64,000 nucleotides of DNA, taken from contig NZ_BSDE01000001.1 in NCBI RefSeq assembly GCF_030268085.1, forward strand, positions 1,178,001 to 1,242,000, written 5' to 3'. Shown in pieces: positions 8,857-17,365 of the stretch (the first letter of the stretch is position 1; each line of letters begins with the position of its first letter). The stretch is from Geothrix limicola. Lineage in GTDB: Bacteria; Acidobacteriota; Holophagae; Holophagales; Holophagaceae. A model generated the notes under the pieces. The model was not told the origin of the DNA, did not search any database, and saw only the letters and a program-made list of their open reading frames with translations. A program made the translations under genes and the position numbers.

Positions 8857-10148
8857 TACTTTTCTTCCTGCTGGGCGCTTCGGCCTTTGCCCAGGCGCCC
8901 ATGCTGCAGGACGGGGCCACGACCCTGCGCCAGGCCCGCCTTGATTGGACACTGGGGCAGACGCCACTCGGCCCCTCCTCCATGCCTTCCTTCGAAGTTG
9001 GATGGGGCGGCGCCGGTGCCGAGGGCCCCTACGCGCCGTTGATGAACGCCGAGGGGCTGGGCCATGGCACGCGGGGTTGGGGCCTGGGCCTACAGGGCCG
9101 CTATGTCCGCGAGGGCTGGTCCTTCTCCACGACCTTCCTGGCCCTGCGCGATCAGGGGCGGACCACGGGGATCCTGCAGCGGGCCGCCCTCGCCTACCAG
9201 ACCGAATCGGGCTGGCGCGCGGCCCTGGAGCAGGCGCCCTTCGCCTGGGGCGCGGGCCTCAACGGCGGGGACCTGATGGGGGACTCGGCACGAGCCTTCC
9301 CTCGGATCTCTCTCTCGACCCCGGAAGCCGAGCTTCCTCTGGGACGCTGGCAGGCCGTAGCCTTCGCGGGCCGGCTGGAGCGCAACCCGCCGATCCCCGA
9401 ATGGATCTCCGATCGACCCTCGAGGCTGGAGGCCGAGTCCCAGGGGCTCGGTCTCCAGCACCCCGTCCTGTGGGGCGGCCTCCTGCGTGCAGCGTTTGGG
9501 GCCCTGGTGCAGGCCAACGTCGGCGTGGTGTCGATGCGCGGAGGCCAGGACGCCCTGGGCCACGCGGCTCCCGAGACCAATGCGCGCACGGAATCCCTGG
9601 CCGAACTGCGGGTGCGCATTCCCCCGCTGGCGCGATGGCTGCAGGCCCGCGGAGCCTCCGTGTACATCAGCCGAAGCGCTGCGCCGGAGGACCGCTCCAT
9701 CACCCTGGCCCCTGCCCGCGACCTGGGTGGCTTGCATCTGGTCTGGGAGGGCTGGGACCTCGGATTGGAATACGCGGGCGGCGCGGCTCAAACGGGGCCC
9801 AAGACCTTCCTCCAGCCCGCCTGCCTCGCGGGCTTCTCGAGCCGCGGCGACGCCCTTGGACCGGCCTTCGGGCGCGAGGTGCTCACCCGCACGGTGGAGC
9901 TGGGGCTGCCCCTCTTCCTCGAGGGCCGCGGGCGATTCAAGGCCGTGCGCGGCACCGCCGCTCAGGATTCACCTCTGGGCCCAGCCTTCTGGTGCCTCCA
10001 GGCCGAGGCCCAGTGGCGCACCCCCACGGGACGATTCGGCGCCTCGCTCGCCTCCCTGCGCCAGGAGTTTCCCCTTTCTTCCGCGTCCGGGGCCCCCGCC
10101 CGCTGGGGCTGGAGCTTCGGCGTGTTCCAGGCTTTCCGGGTGTTCTGA
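8820..10148 (+). CDS. outer-membrane beta-barrel, Wzi/capsule-assembly-like
   Basis: The reading frame is open from GTG 8727, but the first ~31 codons are the palindromic repeat. A TTG at 8820 would give MFRAHSRLSRFPLLFFLLGASAFAQ, a good signal peptide, so this start is preferred; no convincing ribosome site is seen for either. The mature ~420 residues show alternating aromatic and Gly-rich strands (GTRGWGLGLQGRYV, GWRAALEQAPFAWGAGLNGGDLMGD, FRVF at the C-terminus). The terminal Phe is typical of outer-membrane barrels. The EQAPFAWGAGLNGG block recalls the Wzi capsule-assembly family. This would fit the polysaccharide genes nearby, but the family call is only moderate. Confidence 0.55.
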   Translation: MFRAHSRLSRFPLLFFLLGASAFAQAPMLQDGATTLRQARLDWTLGQTPLGPSSMPSFEVGWGGAGAEGPYAPLMNAEGLGHGTRGWGLGLQGRYVREGWSFSTTFLALRDQGRTTGILQRAALAYQTESGWRAALEQAPFAWGAGLNGGDLMGDSARAFPRISLSTPEAELPLGRWQAVAFAGRLERNPPIPEWISDRPSRLEAESQGLGLQHPVLWGGLLRAAFGALVQANVGVVSMRGGQDALGHAAPETNARTESLAELRVRIPPLARWLQARGASVYISRSAAPEDRSITLAPARDLGGLHLVWEGWDLGLEYAGGAAQTGPKTFLQPACLAGFSSRGDALGPAFGREVLTRTVELGLPLFLEGRGRFKAVRGTAAQDSPLGPAFWCLQAEAQWRTPTGRFGASLASLRQEFPLSSASGAPARWGWSFGVFQAFRVF

Positions 10149-10196
10149 ACCGAAGGCTCCGCCTGCGCTATCCTGAAGGCCCCACACGAGGTCCGA

Positions 10197-10859
10197 ATGG
10201 CGCTGTCCCGTGATCAACTCGTCCGCCGTGCCGCGCAGGAACTGCGCGACGGCTACTACGTGAACCTGGGTATCGGCATCCCGACCCTCATCGCCAACGA
10301 GATCCCCGCGGGGATGGAAGTCATCCTGCAGAGCGAGAATGGCCTGCTGGGCATCGGCCCCTTCCCCACGGCCGAGGAGGTCGACGCCGACCTCATCAAT
10401 GCCGGCAAGCAGACCGTCACCACCGCCCCCGGCGCCAGCTTCTTCAGCAGCGCCGACAGCTTCGGCATGATCCGCGGCGGCAAGATCGATCTCTCCATCC
10501 TCGGCGCCATGCAGGTGGACATGGAGGGCAACCTCGCGAACTGGATGATCCCCGGCAAGATGGTCAAGGGCATGGGCGGCGCCATGGACCTCGTCGCCGC
10601 CGCGAAGCGCGTGGTGGTGGTCATGGAGCACACCAACAAGAACGGCGAGTTCAAGATCCTGCGCAAGTGCGACCTGCCTCTCACGGGCCAACGATGCGTG
10701 CACCGCATCATCACGGATCTGGCCGTGATCGACGTCGTGCCGGGCCGCGAAGGCCTGCGCCTGGTGGAAGTGGCCCCGGGCGTGAGCCGCGAGGAGGTGC
10801 AGGCCAAGACGGAGCCGCCTCTCGTGATGGACCGGGTGATCGAGATGACGGGGCTTTGA
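10197..10859 (+). CDS. 3-oxoacid CoA-transferase, subunit B
   Basis: 220 residues from ATG 10197, preceded by GAGG. It has the subunit-B opening [20 protein letters not shown] and the [12 protein letters not shown] motif whose Glu forms the covalent acyl-CoA intermediate in this family. [28 protein letters not shown] and [19 protein letters not shown] follow. The family moves CoA between succinyl-CoA and acetoacetate or a similar oxoacid. Subunit A normally lies directly upstream in the same operon. Here the upstream neighbour is the outer-membrane protein, so the A subunit must be elsewhere or missing. Substrate choice cannot be read from sequence. Confidence 0.9.
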   Translation: MALSRDQLVRRAAQELRDGYYVNLGIGIPTLIANEIPAGMEVILQSENGLLGIGPFPTAEEVDADLINAGKQTVTTAPGASFFSSADSFGMIRGGKIDLSILGAMQVDMEGNLANWMIPGKMVKGMGGAMDLVAAAKRVVVVMEHTNKNGEFKILRKCDLPLTGQRCVHRIITDLAVIDVVPGREGLRLVEVAPGVSREEVQAKTEPPLVMDRVIEMTGL

Positions 10860-10866
10860 AACCGTG

Positions 10867-11217
10867 ATGCCGATCCGCCTGCTGTTCGCGTCTTCTCTGC
10901 TTCTGATCCTGGGGTGCAAGGATATGATCACCGCCCCCGCCAAACCCGAGCCCTTCGTGCCCGTCCTGAGCCTCCGCCCCGTGGCCGTCAAGCTGGGCAG
11001 GGGCGCCACCCAGGCCTTCCAGGCCGAGATCAACTACCTGGAAGGCGTGCGCTACCTCCGGCAACCCGTGGCCTGGCGCGTGATGGAAACCGGAGGCGGC
11101 ACCATCACCGCCGCGGGCCTCTACACGGCGCCTGATACGCCCGGCACCTACCACGTGCAGGTGCGTCGCGACGATTTCCCTGAGGTCACGGCCCTGGCCA
11201 CGGTCGTGGTGAAGTGA
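10867..11217 (+). CDS. small lipoprotein with Ig-like domain
   Basis: 116 residues from ATG 10867 (GTG 10864 is an in-frame alternative). The signal ends in a lipobox, L-I-L-G-C near residue 18, so it should be lipid-anchored in the envelope. The rest is one ~80-residue beta-rich domain: VAVKLGRGATQAFQAEI, VAWRVMETGGGTITAAGLYTAP, GTYHVQVR. The GGGTI..AGLYTAP..PGTYHV pattern is that of bacterial Ig-like (Big-type) domains. No enzymatic function is suggested. The stop overlaps the pyrD start by one base (TGATG). Confidence 0.65.
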   Translation: MPIRLLFASSLLLILGCKDMITAPAKPEPFVPVLSLRPVAVKLGRGATQAFQAEINYLEGVRYLRQPVAWRVMETGGGTITAAGLYTAPDTPGTYHVQVRRDDFPEVTALATVVVK

Positions 11218-12251
11218 TGGATCTCTACGGCGCCCTTCGCCCGCTCCTCTTCCGCCTCGATCCCGAAACCGCCCACAACCTGGCCTTCTGGCTGGGTGCG
11301 CGCGCCTGCGCTTGGCCCAGGTGGCCTGAGCCCGAGCATCCGTCCGCGCTGCGCCGGAGTGCGTTGGGCCTGGACTTCCCCAGCCCGCTGGGCCTCGCCG
11401 CGGGCCTGGACAAGGGCGCCACCCTGCTGCCGGTGTGGAAATACCTGGGCTTCGGCCACGTGGAGATCGGCACCGTCACGCCCCGGCCCCAACCCGGCAA
11501 TCCCAAACCGCGCCTCTTCCGGTTTCCCGAAGCGGGCCTGATCCTCAACCGCATGGGCTTCAACAGCGAAGGCGCCGAAGTCGTGGCGGCCCGACTGCGT
11601 CATCGTCCCACCGGCCTCGTCGTGGGCGGCAACCTGGGCAAGAACAAGGAGACCCCCGAGGCCCAGGCCCTGGATGACTACCGCGCGGCCTACCGCCTCA
11701 TCGCACCCGAGGTGGACTACATCGCCCTGAACGTGAGCAGCCCCAACACGCCGGGACTGCGCAACCTCCAGGCTCCCGAGGCCCTGAAGCCCCTGCTGGC
11801 GGGCATGCTGGAGCTCCGAAAAGAGATGGGCCTGGAGCGCCAGCCTCTCCTGCTGAAGCTCGCGCCGGATCTGGCGGAGGAGGATCTCGACGCCATCGTG
11901 GACGTGGCCGTGGCCGCGGGCATCTCCGGCCTCATCGCCACCAACACCACCCTCGACCGCAGCGTCGTGGACGAGCCCCTGCGCGCCCTGGTCGAATCCA
12001 AGGGCGCGGGCGGTCTCAGCGGCGCGCCGCTCAAGGCCAAGGCCCGCCAGGTGCGCCAGCGCATCCTCACCGCGCTTCGCGGCCGCCTGCCCCTGGTCGC
12101 CTGCGGGGGGCTGGGTTCCGCCCAGGACGTGCAAGGCGCGCTGGAGGACGGCGCGGCCCTGGCCCAGATCTACAGCGCCCTGATCTTCGAAGGCCCCAAC
12201 CTGGTGGACCGCATCCACCGGGGCCTGGCTTCCAACCCATCCTCCCATTAG
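11217..12251 (+). CDS. pyrD: dihydroorotate dehydrogenase (quinone), class 2
   Basis: 344 residues from ATG 11217. LDPETAHNLAFWLG is the N-terminal membrane-association helix of class 2 enzymes. SPLGLAAGLDKGATLLPVWKYLGFGHVEIGTVTPRPQPGNPKPR is the conserved FMN/substrate segment, NRMGFNSEGAEVV follows, and ALNVSSPNTPGLRNLQ holds the catalytic Ser. LVACGGLGSAQDVQGALEDGAALAQIYSALIFEGP is the phosphate-binding end. It oxidises dihydroorotate to orotate in pyrimidine synthesis and passes electrons to the quinone pool, which in this organism is probably menaquinone (see mqnE). Confidence 0.96.
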   Translation: MDLYGALRPLLFRLDPETAHNLAFWLGARACAWPRWPEPEHPSALRRSALGLDFPSPLGLAAGLDKGATLLPVWKYLGFGHVEIGTVTPRPQPGNPKPRLFRFPEAGLILNRMGFNSEGAEVVAARLRHRPTGLVVGGNLGKNKETPEAQALDDYRAAYRLIAPEVDYIALNVSSPNTPGLRNLQAPEALKPLLAGMLELRKEMGLERQPLLLKLAPDLAEEDLDAIVDVAVAAGISGLIATNTTLDRSVVDEPLRALVESKGAGGLSGAPLKAKARQVRQRILTALRGRLPLVACGGLGSAQDVQGALEDGAALAQIYSALIFEGPNLVDRIHRGLASNPSSH

Positions 12252-12278
12252 CCCCGTGACGGCCATGCGAGACCTCTC

Positions 12279-14072
12279 ATGAACCCAGGGCAGACGAGAG
12301 GCTCCATCCTCGAACATCCGCGCGTGGCCCTGGCGGCCGCGGTCGGCCTCGCGTGCGCCATGGGCCTGGGCGCCCAGTACGGACTTGCCGGGACTACCCG
12401 GAACCTCGTCCTCCTCGTGGGTCTCCTGACGCTCTCCTGCCTGGCGATGGCGGCTTCCCTCCGGCGCGCCAGGCGCGGTGGATCCGAGACCCTGGGGTGG
12501 AGGATCCTCTCGCTGTCGCTGTTCATCAACATCCTGATCCAGGCGGCGCGGATTCCCGTATTTCTTGGACATTCGCTGTCGAATATCCTCCTGAACGGCT
12601 CCATCGTCCTGCAGGTGCTCGGCTCGCTGCTTCTCGCCGGGCCGCTGCTCAGCTGGCGCCTGGCACCGGCCACGGGCTCCGACCGCATCCGCCACGGACT
12701 GGACGGACTCCTCTTCGCCCTCGCCACCTTCTTCATCCTCTGGGGCCTCGTGCTGGGGCCGTTCTTCCTCAACCCGCACTTCCCCCTCCTCGAACGCCTC
12801 ATCTGGCTGGCCACCTTCCTGGTCTATGACCTCCTACTGGGATTGACGGTCTTCTTCGGCGTCACCAGGACCATCCGCCTGCGGGGACCCCTGGGCTGGC
12901 TGGCGGCGGCTTTCCTGCTGGCGGGCCTGCACAATTTCAAATGGCTGCTGGACGTGCTTTCCGGCAACCCGGTCTTCCACTTCCCCGCCGGGCCCCTGGT
13001 CTACGCCATTCCGCTGGCCTACCTGGGAGCGGCCCTGTCCCGGCGTCCCGTCGGGCCCACGGCCCTTCCCGATGAACCGACGCGCGCCCTCCACCTGCTG
13101 CCCTACGTTCCCGTCCTGGGCGCCACGGGGCTGGGCGTCTGGCTGCTGGCGACGGATCCCGGCACCGGCCACCGCATCATCCTCGTCTGGCTGGCCCTCG
13201 GCCTCGTCGTCCTGCTGCTGATCCGGCAGTACCTCGCGCTCCGCGATTTTTCCGTGCTCTCCCAGCAGCTCGAATCCCGGGTGGCGGAGCGCACCCAGGC
13301 CCTCGAAGACGCCCAGAGCATCCTGCTGCGGATCGAGCGCATGAACTCGATGGCCACCCTGGGAGCTGGCCTCGCCCACGACATGAACAACCTGCTGGGC
13401 GCGATCCAGAACCGCGCCGAGCTCGTGATCATGGATCTGGACGAAGGCAAGGTGCCCAACCGGGCGGACATCCTGCGCGTCCAGGAGGCCACGCAGCGCG
13501 CCGGCGCCCTCAGCAGTCGACTCATGACCCTGGGCCGCCAGGATTCCGAGCCGCCCCGCGCCATGGACCTGGGGGTGGAGCTCAAGGCCATCCTCCCGCT
13601 GCTCCAGGTGCTGGTGCGGAAGAACCAGACCCTCCGCATGGATCCCGTCGACGGGCCCATGCCCTTCCTCGGAACCCGGGGCATGCTGGAGCAGATTCTC
13701 GTGAATCTGGTGGGCAATGCCCGCGACGCCATGCCCGCGGGAGGCACCATCCGCCTCCGCGCCCGGGCCCCGAAGGGCGCCGAGGCGTCGGGGCCCCTGC
13801 TCGAAATCGAGGACACGGGCACCGGTATCCCGGAACACCTGCTGGGCCAGATCTTCCAGCCCTTCTTCACCACCAAGTCCTCGGGCACGGGGACCGGTCT
13901 CGGCCTCGCCTCGGTGAGATCCCTGCTGGTGGCGGCCGGGGGATCCATTGATTTCACCACCCAGGTCGGCAAGGGCACCGTGTTTCAGATCCGCCTGCCC
14001 GGCCCGCCCAACGAGTCAGAGGGGGCCATCGAGGCTCCGGATCAGGTTCCGGCGGCCCTGCCCGTCTCCTGA
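12279..14072 (+). CDS. membrane sensor histidine kinase
   Basis: 597 residues. The first ~330 contain about eight hydrophobic segments with very short loops, an integral membrane sensing region of unknown ligand. A short coiled coil (SQQLESRVAERTQALEDAQS) leads into the kinase. The H-box is AGLAHDMNNLLGAIQNRAEL, a variant with His-Asp-Met-Asn as in the NtrB/HWE-like groups. The N-box is LVNLVGNARDAMPAGG, G1 DTGTGIPEHLLG, the F-box FQPFFTTKSSGTGTGLGLASV. So all catalytic parts are present. No response regulator is adjacent, making it an orphan kinase. It follows pyrD by 27 bp. Confidence 0.9.
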   Translation: MNPGQTRGSILEHPRVALAAAVGLACAMGLGAQYGLAGTTRNLVLLVGLLTLSCLAMAASLRRARRGGSETLGWRILSLSLFINILIQAARIPVFLGHSLSNILLNGSIVLQVLGSLLLAGPLLSWRLAPATGSDRIRHGLDGLLFALATFFILWGLVLGPFFLNPHFPLLERLIWLATFLVYDLLLGLTVFFGVTRTIRLRGPLGWLAAAFLLAGLHNFKWLLDVLSGNPVFHFPAGPLVYAIPLAYLGAALSRRPVGPTALPDEPTRALHLLPYVPVLGATGLGVWLLATDPGTGHRIILVWLALGLVVLLLIRQYLALRDFSVLSQQLESRVAERTQALEDAQSILLRIERMNSMATLGAGLAHDMNNLLGAIQNRAELVIMDLDEGKVPNRADILRVQEATQRAGALSSRLMTLGRQDSEPPRAMDLGVELKAILPLLQVLVRKNQTLRMDPVDGPMPFLGTRGMLEQILVNLVGNARDAMPAGGTIRLRARAPKGAEASGPLLEIEDTGTGIPEHLLGQIFQPFFTTKSSGTGTGLGLASVRSLLVAAGGSIDFTTQVGKGTVFQIRLPGPPNESEGAIEAPDQVPAALPVS

Positions 14073-14140
14073 GCGGCCTCCTCCGAATCGCGCCTCGGAG
14101 CCCCTCGGCGGCGGCGTTACACTGGAGGGCCGAGGTATCG

Positions 14141-15268
14141 ATGTTGTCACTGCAATCGAGGATCCGCGACCCCCGCCTGCTGCCCCTGGCAGAGAAGGTG
14201 CTGCGCGGAGAACGCCTGAGCTTCGAAGACGGTCTGCTGCTCTACGAGACGCCCGATCTCACAGGCGTGGGCGCCATGGCCCACCATGTGCGGCTTTCGA
14301 AGCACGGCCGGGCGGCCTACTACGTGGTGAGCCGCCGCCTCTCCTACACCAATGTCTGCTACACCCACTGCCAGTTCTGCGCCTTCCAGGCCAAGCCCGG
14401 CGATCCCCGGGCCTACGCGCTCTCCGCCGAGCAGATCATCGCCGAGCTGGAGAAGCCCGAGAACGCGGGCGTCCGCGAGCTGCACATGACCTCGGGCCAC
14501 AACCCCAAGCTGAAGATCGACTACTTCGAGGATCTGTTCACCAAGATCAAGGCGCGCTTCCCGTCCATCCACCTCAAGGTCTTCACCATGATCGAGATGG
14601 ACTACTACGCGCGGATCTCGGGCCTGTCGACGGATGCCTTCCTGGACCGCTGCATGGCCGCGGGCCTGGAGAGCTGCCCCGGCGGCGGCGCCGAGATCTT
14701 TGACGAGGAGCTCCGCGAAAAGATCTGCATCGGCAAGAAGGACGCCCAGGTCTGGCTCGACACGGCCGAACTCTGCCACCGCAAGGGCCTGCCCACCAAC
14801 TGCACGATGCTCTACGGCCACATCGAAGAACCGAAGCACCGGGTGGACCACCTGCTGCGCCTGCGCGACCTGCAGGACCGCTCCCTGGCGGCGGGCTATA
14901 CGGGCTTCCTCGCCTTCATCCCGCTGGCCTACCAGAACGAGGACAACGAGCTGAGCGCCACTCACGTGATCCACGAGACCACGGGCACCCAGGATCTGCG
15001 CGAGATCGCCGTGGCCCGGCTGCTGCTCGACAACATCCCGCACATCAAGGCCTACTGGGTGATGATCTCTCCGGGCCTCGCCCAGGCGGGCCTCAGCTAC
15101 GGCGCCGACGATCTGGACGGCACGGTCATCGCCGAAGAGATCGCCCACCTCGCCGGCGCCAAGAGCCCCCAGGGGCTGCAGCAGGGCGAGCTGATGCGCC
15201 TCATCCAGGACGCCGGTTTCGAGGCCCTGGAACGCGACAATCTCTACAACACCTACGCGGCTGTCTAG
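14141..15268 (+). CDS. mqnE: aminofutalosine synthase (radical SAM)
   Basis: 375 residues from ATG 14141, with GAGGT upstream. NVCYTHCQFCAF carries the radical-SAM Cys-x3-Cys-x2-Cys cluster. HMTSGHNPKLKIDYFEDL, LESCPGGGAEIFDEELREKI and TNCTMLYGHIEEPKHRVDHLLRLR, then FIPLAYQNEDNEL and LLLDNIPHIKAYWVMI, match MqnE better than its relative MqnC. MqnE joins the enolpyruvyl group of 3-(1-carboxyvinyloxy)benzoate to SAM-derived adenosyl, giving aminofutalosine. This shows that the cell makes menaquinone by the futalosine route. No other mqn genes are in the window. Its stop overlaps the convergent phospholipase-like gene. Confidence 0.92.
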   Translation: MLSLQSRIRDPRLLPLAEKVLRGERLSFEDGLLLYETPDLTGVGAMAHHVRLSKHGRAAYYVVSRRLSYTNVCYTHCQFCAFQAKPGDPRAYALSAEQIIAELEKPENAGVRELHMTSGHNPKLKIDYFEDLFTKIKARFPSIHLKVFTMIEMDYYARISGLSTDAFLDRCMAAGLESCPGGGAEIFDEELREKICIGKKDAQVWLDTAELCHRKGLPTNCTMLYGHIEEPKHRVDHLLRLRDLQDRSLAAGYTGFLAFIPLAYQNEDNELSATHVIHETTGTQDLREIAVARLLLDNIPHIKAYWVMISPGLAQAGLSYGADDLDGTVIAEEIAHLAGAKSPQGLQQGELMRLIQDAGFEALERDNLYNTYAAV

Positions 15269-16467
15269 TCGACCTTCCGTTTCTCGTAGGTTTTCGCCGG
15301 ATCCAGCGCGAACGCGTAGCGGCTGCCCCAGAGGCGGTCGAAGATGCCCGTGGCCTGGGCGGCCAGGGGCGAATCCCTGAACAGGAGTTCGACGTTGCGG
15401 GAGTCGTCGAAGTAGCTCTCCTCCCAGTTGCTCGTGCCCACGGACAGGTGGGTGCCGTCCACCACCAGGTACTTGCTGTGGACCGTGCGCGAGAAGGGGA
15501 TGTGGCCCTCCTTCGCCTCGGGGATGGAGACCACCTTCACTTCGAGGTTCGGGATCAGGGTGAGGGATTTCAGGTGGGGCAGCGCTCGGCTGCCCAGGGT
15601 CCAGTCCGAGACCATCAGCCGCACCTTCACGCCCCGCACGGCGGCGGCACGCAGGGCGTTGTCCAGCCTGGGCCAGAAGCGGTCCTGGCCCGCCACGGGC
15701 GAATAGGTCAGCAGCTGCACGCGTACGCTCTGCTTGGCCTGGTCCAGCAGATCCACCAGGGCCTCGATGGCGGGGCGGATGTCTTTGGGCGTGAGGAAGG
15801 GCGGGCTCGCCACCAGCTCCACCTGCGACCGGGCGGACATGGGCGGCTGCGCGGGCAGGTCCGGCAGCTTGCGCCCTTCGGCGAAGGCCCAGTCGATGGC
15901 GAAGAGCCGTTCAAGCCGCGAGGTGATGACCGGTTCGGTCGTGCGCACACCCAGTTCGTGGATGTGTTCAAGGGCCCGCCAATCGAAGTTCTGGCTGCCG
16001 ACGTAGGCCTCCTTCCCGTCCACCACGAAATACTTGGCGTGGAGGATGCCCTTGGAGACGCCCGCCAGATCGAAGCTTCGAACTTCGGTGCCGGGGATTC
16101 GCTTGATGCGCGCCACCGAGGCGGGGTCCTGATCCAGCATCTTGGATGACAGCAGGAACCGGATCTTCACGCCCCGGGCTCCGGCCTTTTCCAGCTCCAC
16201 CAGCACGGGCTCCAGGGCGCTGCCGGGCCGGTTGGTGACGTAGAACTCGGCGGCATCCACGCTCAGCTTCGCGCTGCGGATCATCTCCACCCACGCGTCC
16301 TTGGCGAAGGCCAGCGCGGGATCAGCGAGCTCCGTTTCGGCGGGAATGGACTGCACCAACTGAGTACGTGTCGCCTGTTCCCGGGGTCCGGCCTGCGCTT
16401 GCGCCGGCCTGGGGGCGCCGAGCATCAGGCCGGCGAGTGTCATCAAAAGCGTGGCACGGGCGCGCAT
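15265..16467 (-). CDS. secreted phospholipase-D-like protein
   Basis: 400 residues from ATG 16467, chosen because TAGGAGGG sits 5 bases upstream and a signal peptide (MRARATLLMTLAGLMLGAPRPAQA) follows. The frame stays open further upstream only because of the structured element there. Two HKD motifs mark the phospholipase D superfamily: HAKYFVVDGKEAYVGSQNFD near residue 190 and HSKYLVVDGTHLSVGTSNWE near 330. Each has His-x-Lys-x4-Asp. Both half-sites are intact, so phosphodiesterase or transphosphatidylase activity in the periplasm or outside is likely. The substrate (lipid or nucleic acid) is unknown. It is convergent with mqnE; no partner genes are evident. Confidence 0.85.
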   Translation of the reverse strand: MRARATLLMTLAGLMLGAPRPAQAQAGPREQATRTQLVQSIPAETELADPALAFAKDAWVEMIRSAKLSVDAAEFYVTNRPGSALEPVLVELEKAGARGVKIRFLLSSKMLDQDPASVARIKRIPGTEVRSFDLAGVSKGILHAKYFVVDGKEAYVGSQNFDWRALEHIHELGVRTTEPVITSRLERLFAIDWAFAEGRKLPDLPAQPPMSARSQVELVASPPFLTPKDIRPAIEALVDLLDQAKQSVRVQLLTYSPVAGQDRFWPRLDNALRAAAVRGVKVRLMVSDWTLGSRALPHLKSLTLIPNLEVKVVSIPEAKEGHIPFSRTVHSKYLVVDGTHLSVGTSNWEESYFDDSRNVELLFRDSPLAAQATGIFDRLWGSRYAFALDPAKTYEKRKVD

Positions 16468-16481
16468 GGCATCCCTCCTAA

Positions 16482-16751
16482 GAGTGCCTAACAAAACTCC
16501 CACGCGGTCGCGCGAGGGACGCCGGGCGAGCGAGGCGAGGAACGCGAGTCGAAGCGTAGCGGGTACTACGCGCGACGAGCGTGACGACGCATCGCGACGC
16601 CCGCCGGCCCTCGCCAGGAGGGATGAAGCCAGGCAGGCGCCCCGCGGCGTCAGCGCCCTTGAACAACGAACCACGTTGCCCTGCGGGCCCTTCCTTGCGG
16701 TGCATCCTGTCTGGCTTCATCGCGGCCTCGTCGGAGTATTGTTAGGCACTC
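16482..16751. repeat. 270-bp three-way-junction palindrome with attC-like outer boxes
   Basis: The outer stem pairs 16482-16511 with 16722-16751; the terminal GAGTGCCTAACAA is perfect and the rest has about four mismatches. Inside lie two long imperfect hairpins. Hairpin 1 is 16512-16614 with its tip GCGTAG-CGGGTA-CTACGC at 16554-16571. Hairpin 2 is 16621-16721, its base GATGAAGCCAGGCAGG against CCTGTCTGGCTTCATC and its tip CAACG-AACCA-CGTTG at 16664-16678. The ends read GCCTAAC (16486-16492) and GTTAGGC (16741-16747), the outer core boxes of integron attC sites, but the element is longer than usual attC sites and no integrase is present. It could be a structured RNA, an attC-like site or a dispersed repeat. 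Confidence 0.6.
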
Positions 16752-16804
16752 AAAGACGAGGATACCCCGTTGACCGAGCGCTCGCTCCCTGCTGATCTGA
16801 TGGC

Positions 16805-17365
16805 ATGGAGACCAAAGCCGAGTTCCGAGCCCACCTGAAGAAGCGCCGGGACGCGCTGCACGCGGAGGCCCGCCAGGGTTGGTCCCGGGCCATCTGCGAG
16901 CACCTCGGGCAGTTCTGCCGCGCGCACCGGTTCACCCGCATCGGCGCCTTCTGGCCCATCGGTTCGGAGATCGATCTGCGCCCAGCGGTCACGGATCATC
17001 CGGACTGGCTCTGGTTCTTCCCGCGGGTGATCTCCACGGAACCGCCACGGCTCGCCTGGGGCACCGAACCCCTGGAGAAGGGCCCATGGGGCCTCATGGA
17101 GCCCGCCCTGGCCCAGCATTTCCTCCCGCCCGTGCAGGTGCTGCTGGTGCCGGGCCTGGCCTTCGACGGAAACGGGTACCGCATCGGCTACGGCGGCGGG
17201 TTCTACGACGCGCTGCTGGCCAAGCTGTCGGAAGACACGCTCACCGTGGGCGTGGGCTTCGAATCGCAGATGGAGCTGCCTGTGCCCGTGGATCCTCATG
17301 ACTGGCCCGTTTCCGCCCTGCTCAGCGAACGGGGCCTCCGCCGCCTGGATACGGAGACGGACTAG
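16805..17365 (+). CDS. 5-formyltetrahydrofolate cyclo-ligase
   Basis: 186 residues from ATG 16805. RAHLKKRRDAL is the family N-terminal basic helix. RIGAFWPIGSEIDLRP and the phosphate-binding LLVPGLAFDGNGYRIGYGGGFYDALLAK are the diagnostic blocks, with the GYGGGFYD motif binding ATP and folate. The enzyme converts 5-formyl-THF to 5,10-methenyl-THF in an ATP-dependent step, returning stored folate to the one-carbon pool. It lies 53 bp beyond the three-way-junction element. In gammaproteobacteria the corresponding gene (ygfA/fau) follows the 6S RNA gene, which is why that element deserves testing as an RNA. Its stop overlaps the next, convergent gene by four bases. Confidence 0.93.
   Translation: METKAEFRAHLKKRRDALHAEARQGWSRAICEHLGQFCRAHRFTRIGAFWPIGSEIDLRPAVTDHPDWLWFFPRVISTEPPRLAWGTEPLEKGPWGLMEPALAQHFLPPVQVLLVPGLAFDGNGYRIGYGGGFYDALLAKLSEDTLTVGVGFESQMELPVPVDPHDWPVSALLSERGLRRLDTETD

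Noticed and set aside
16451-16795. Open frames across the three-way-junction element on both strands
   Set aside because: They stay open only because the repeat is GC-rich. They have no family motif, and the phospholipase gene has a clear start with ribosome site at 16467.
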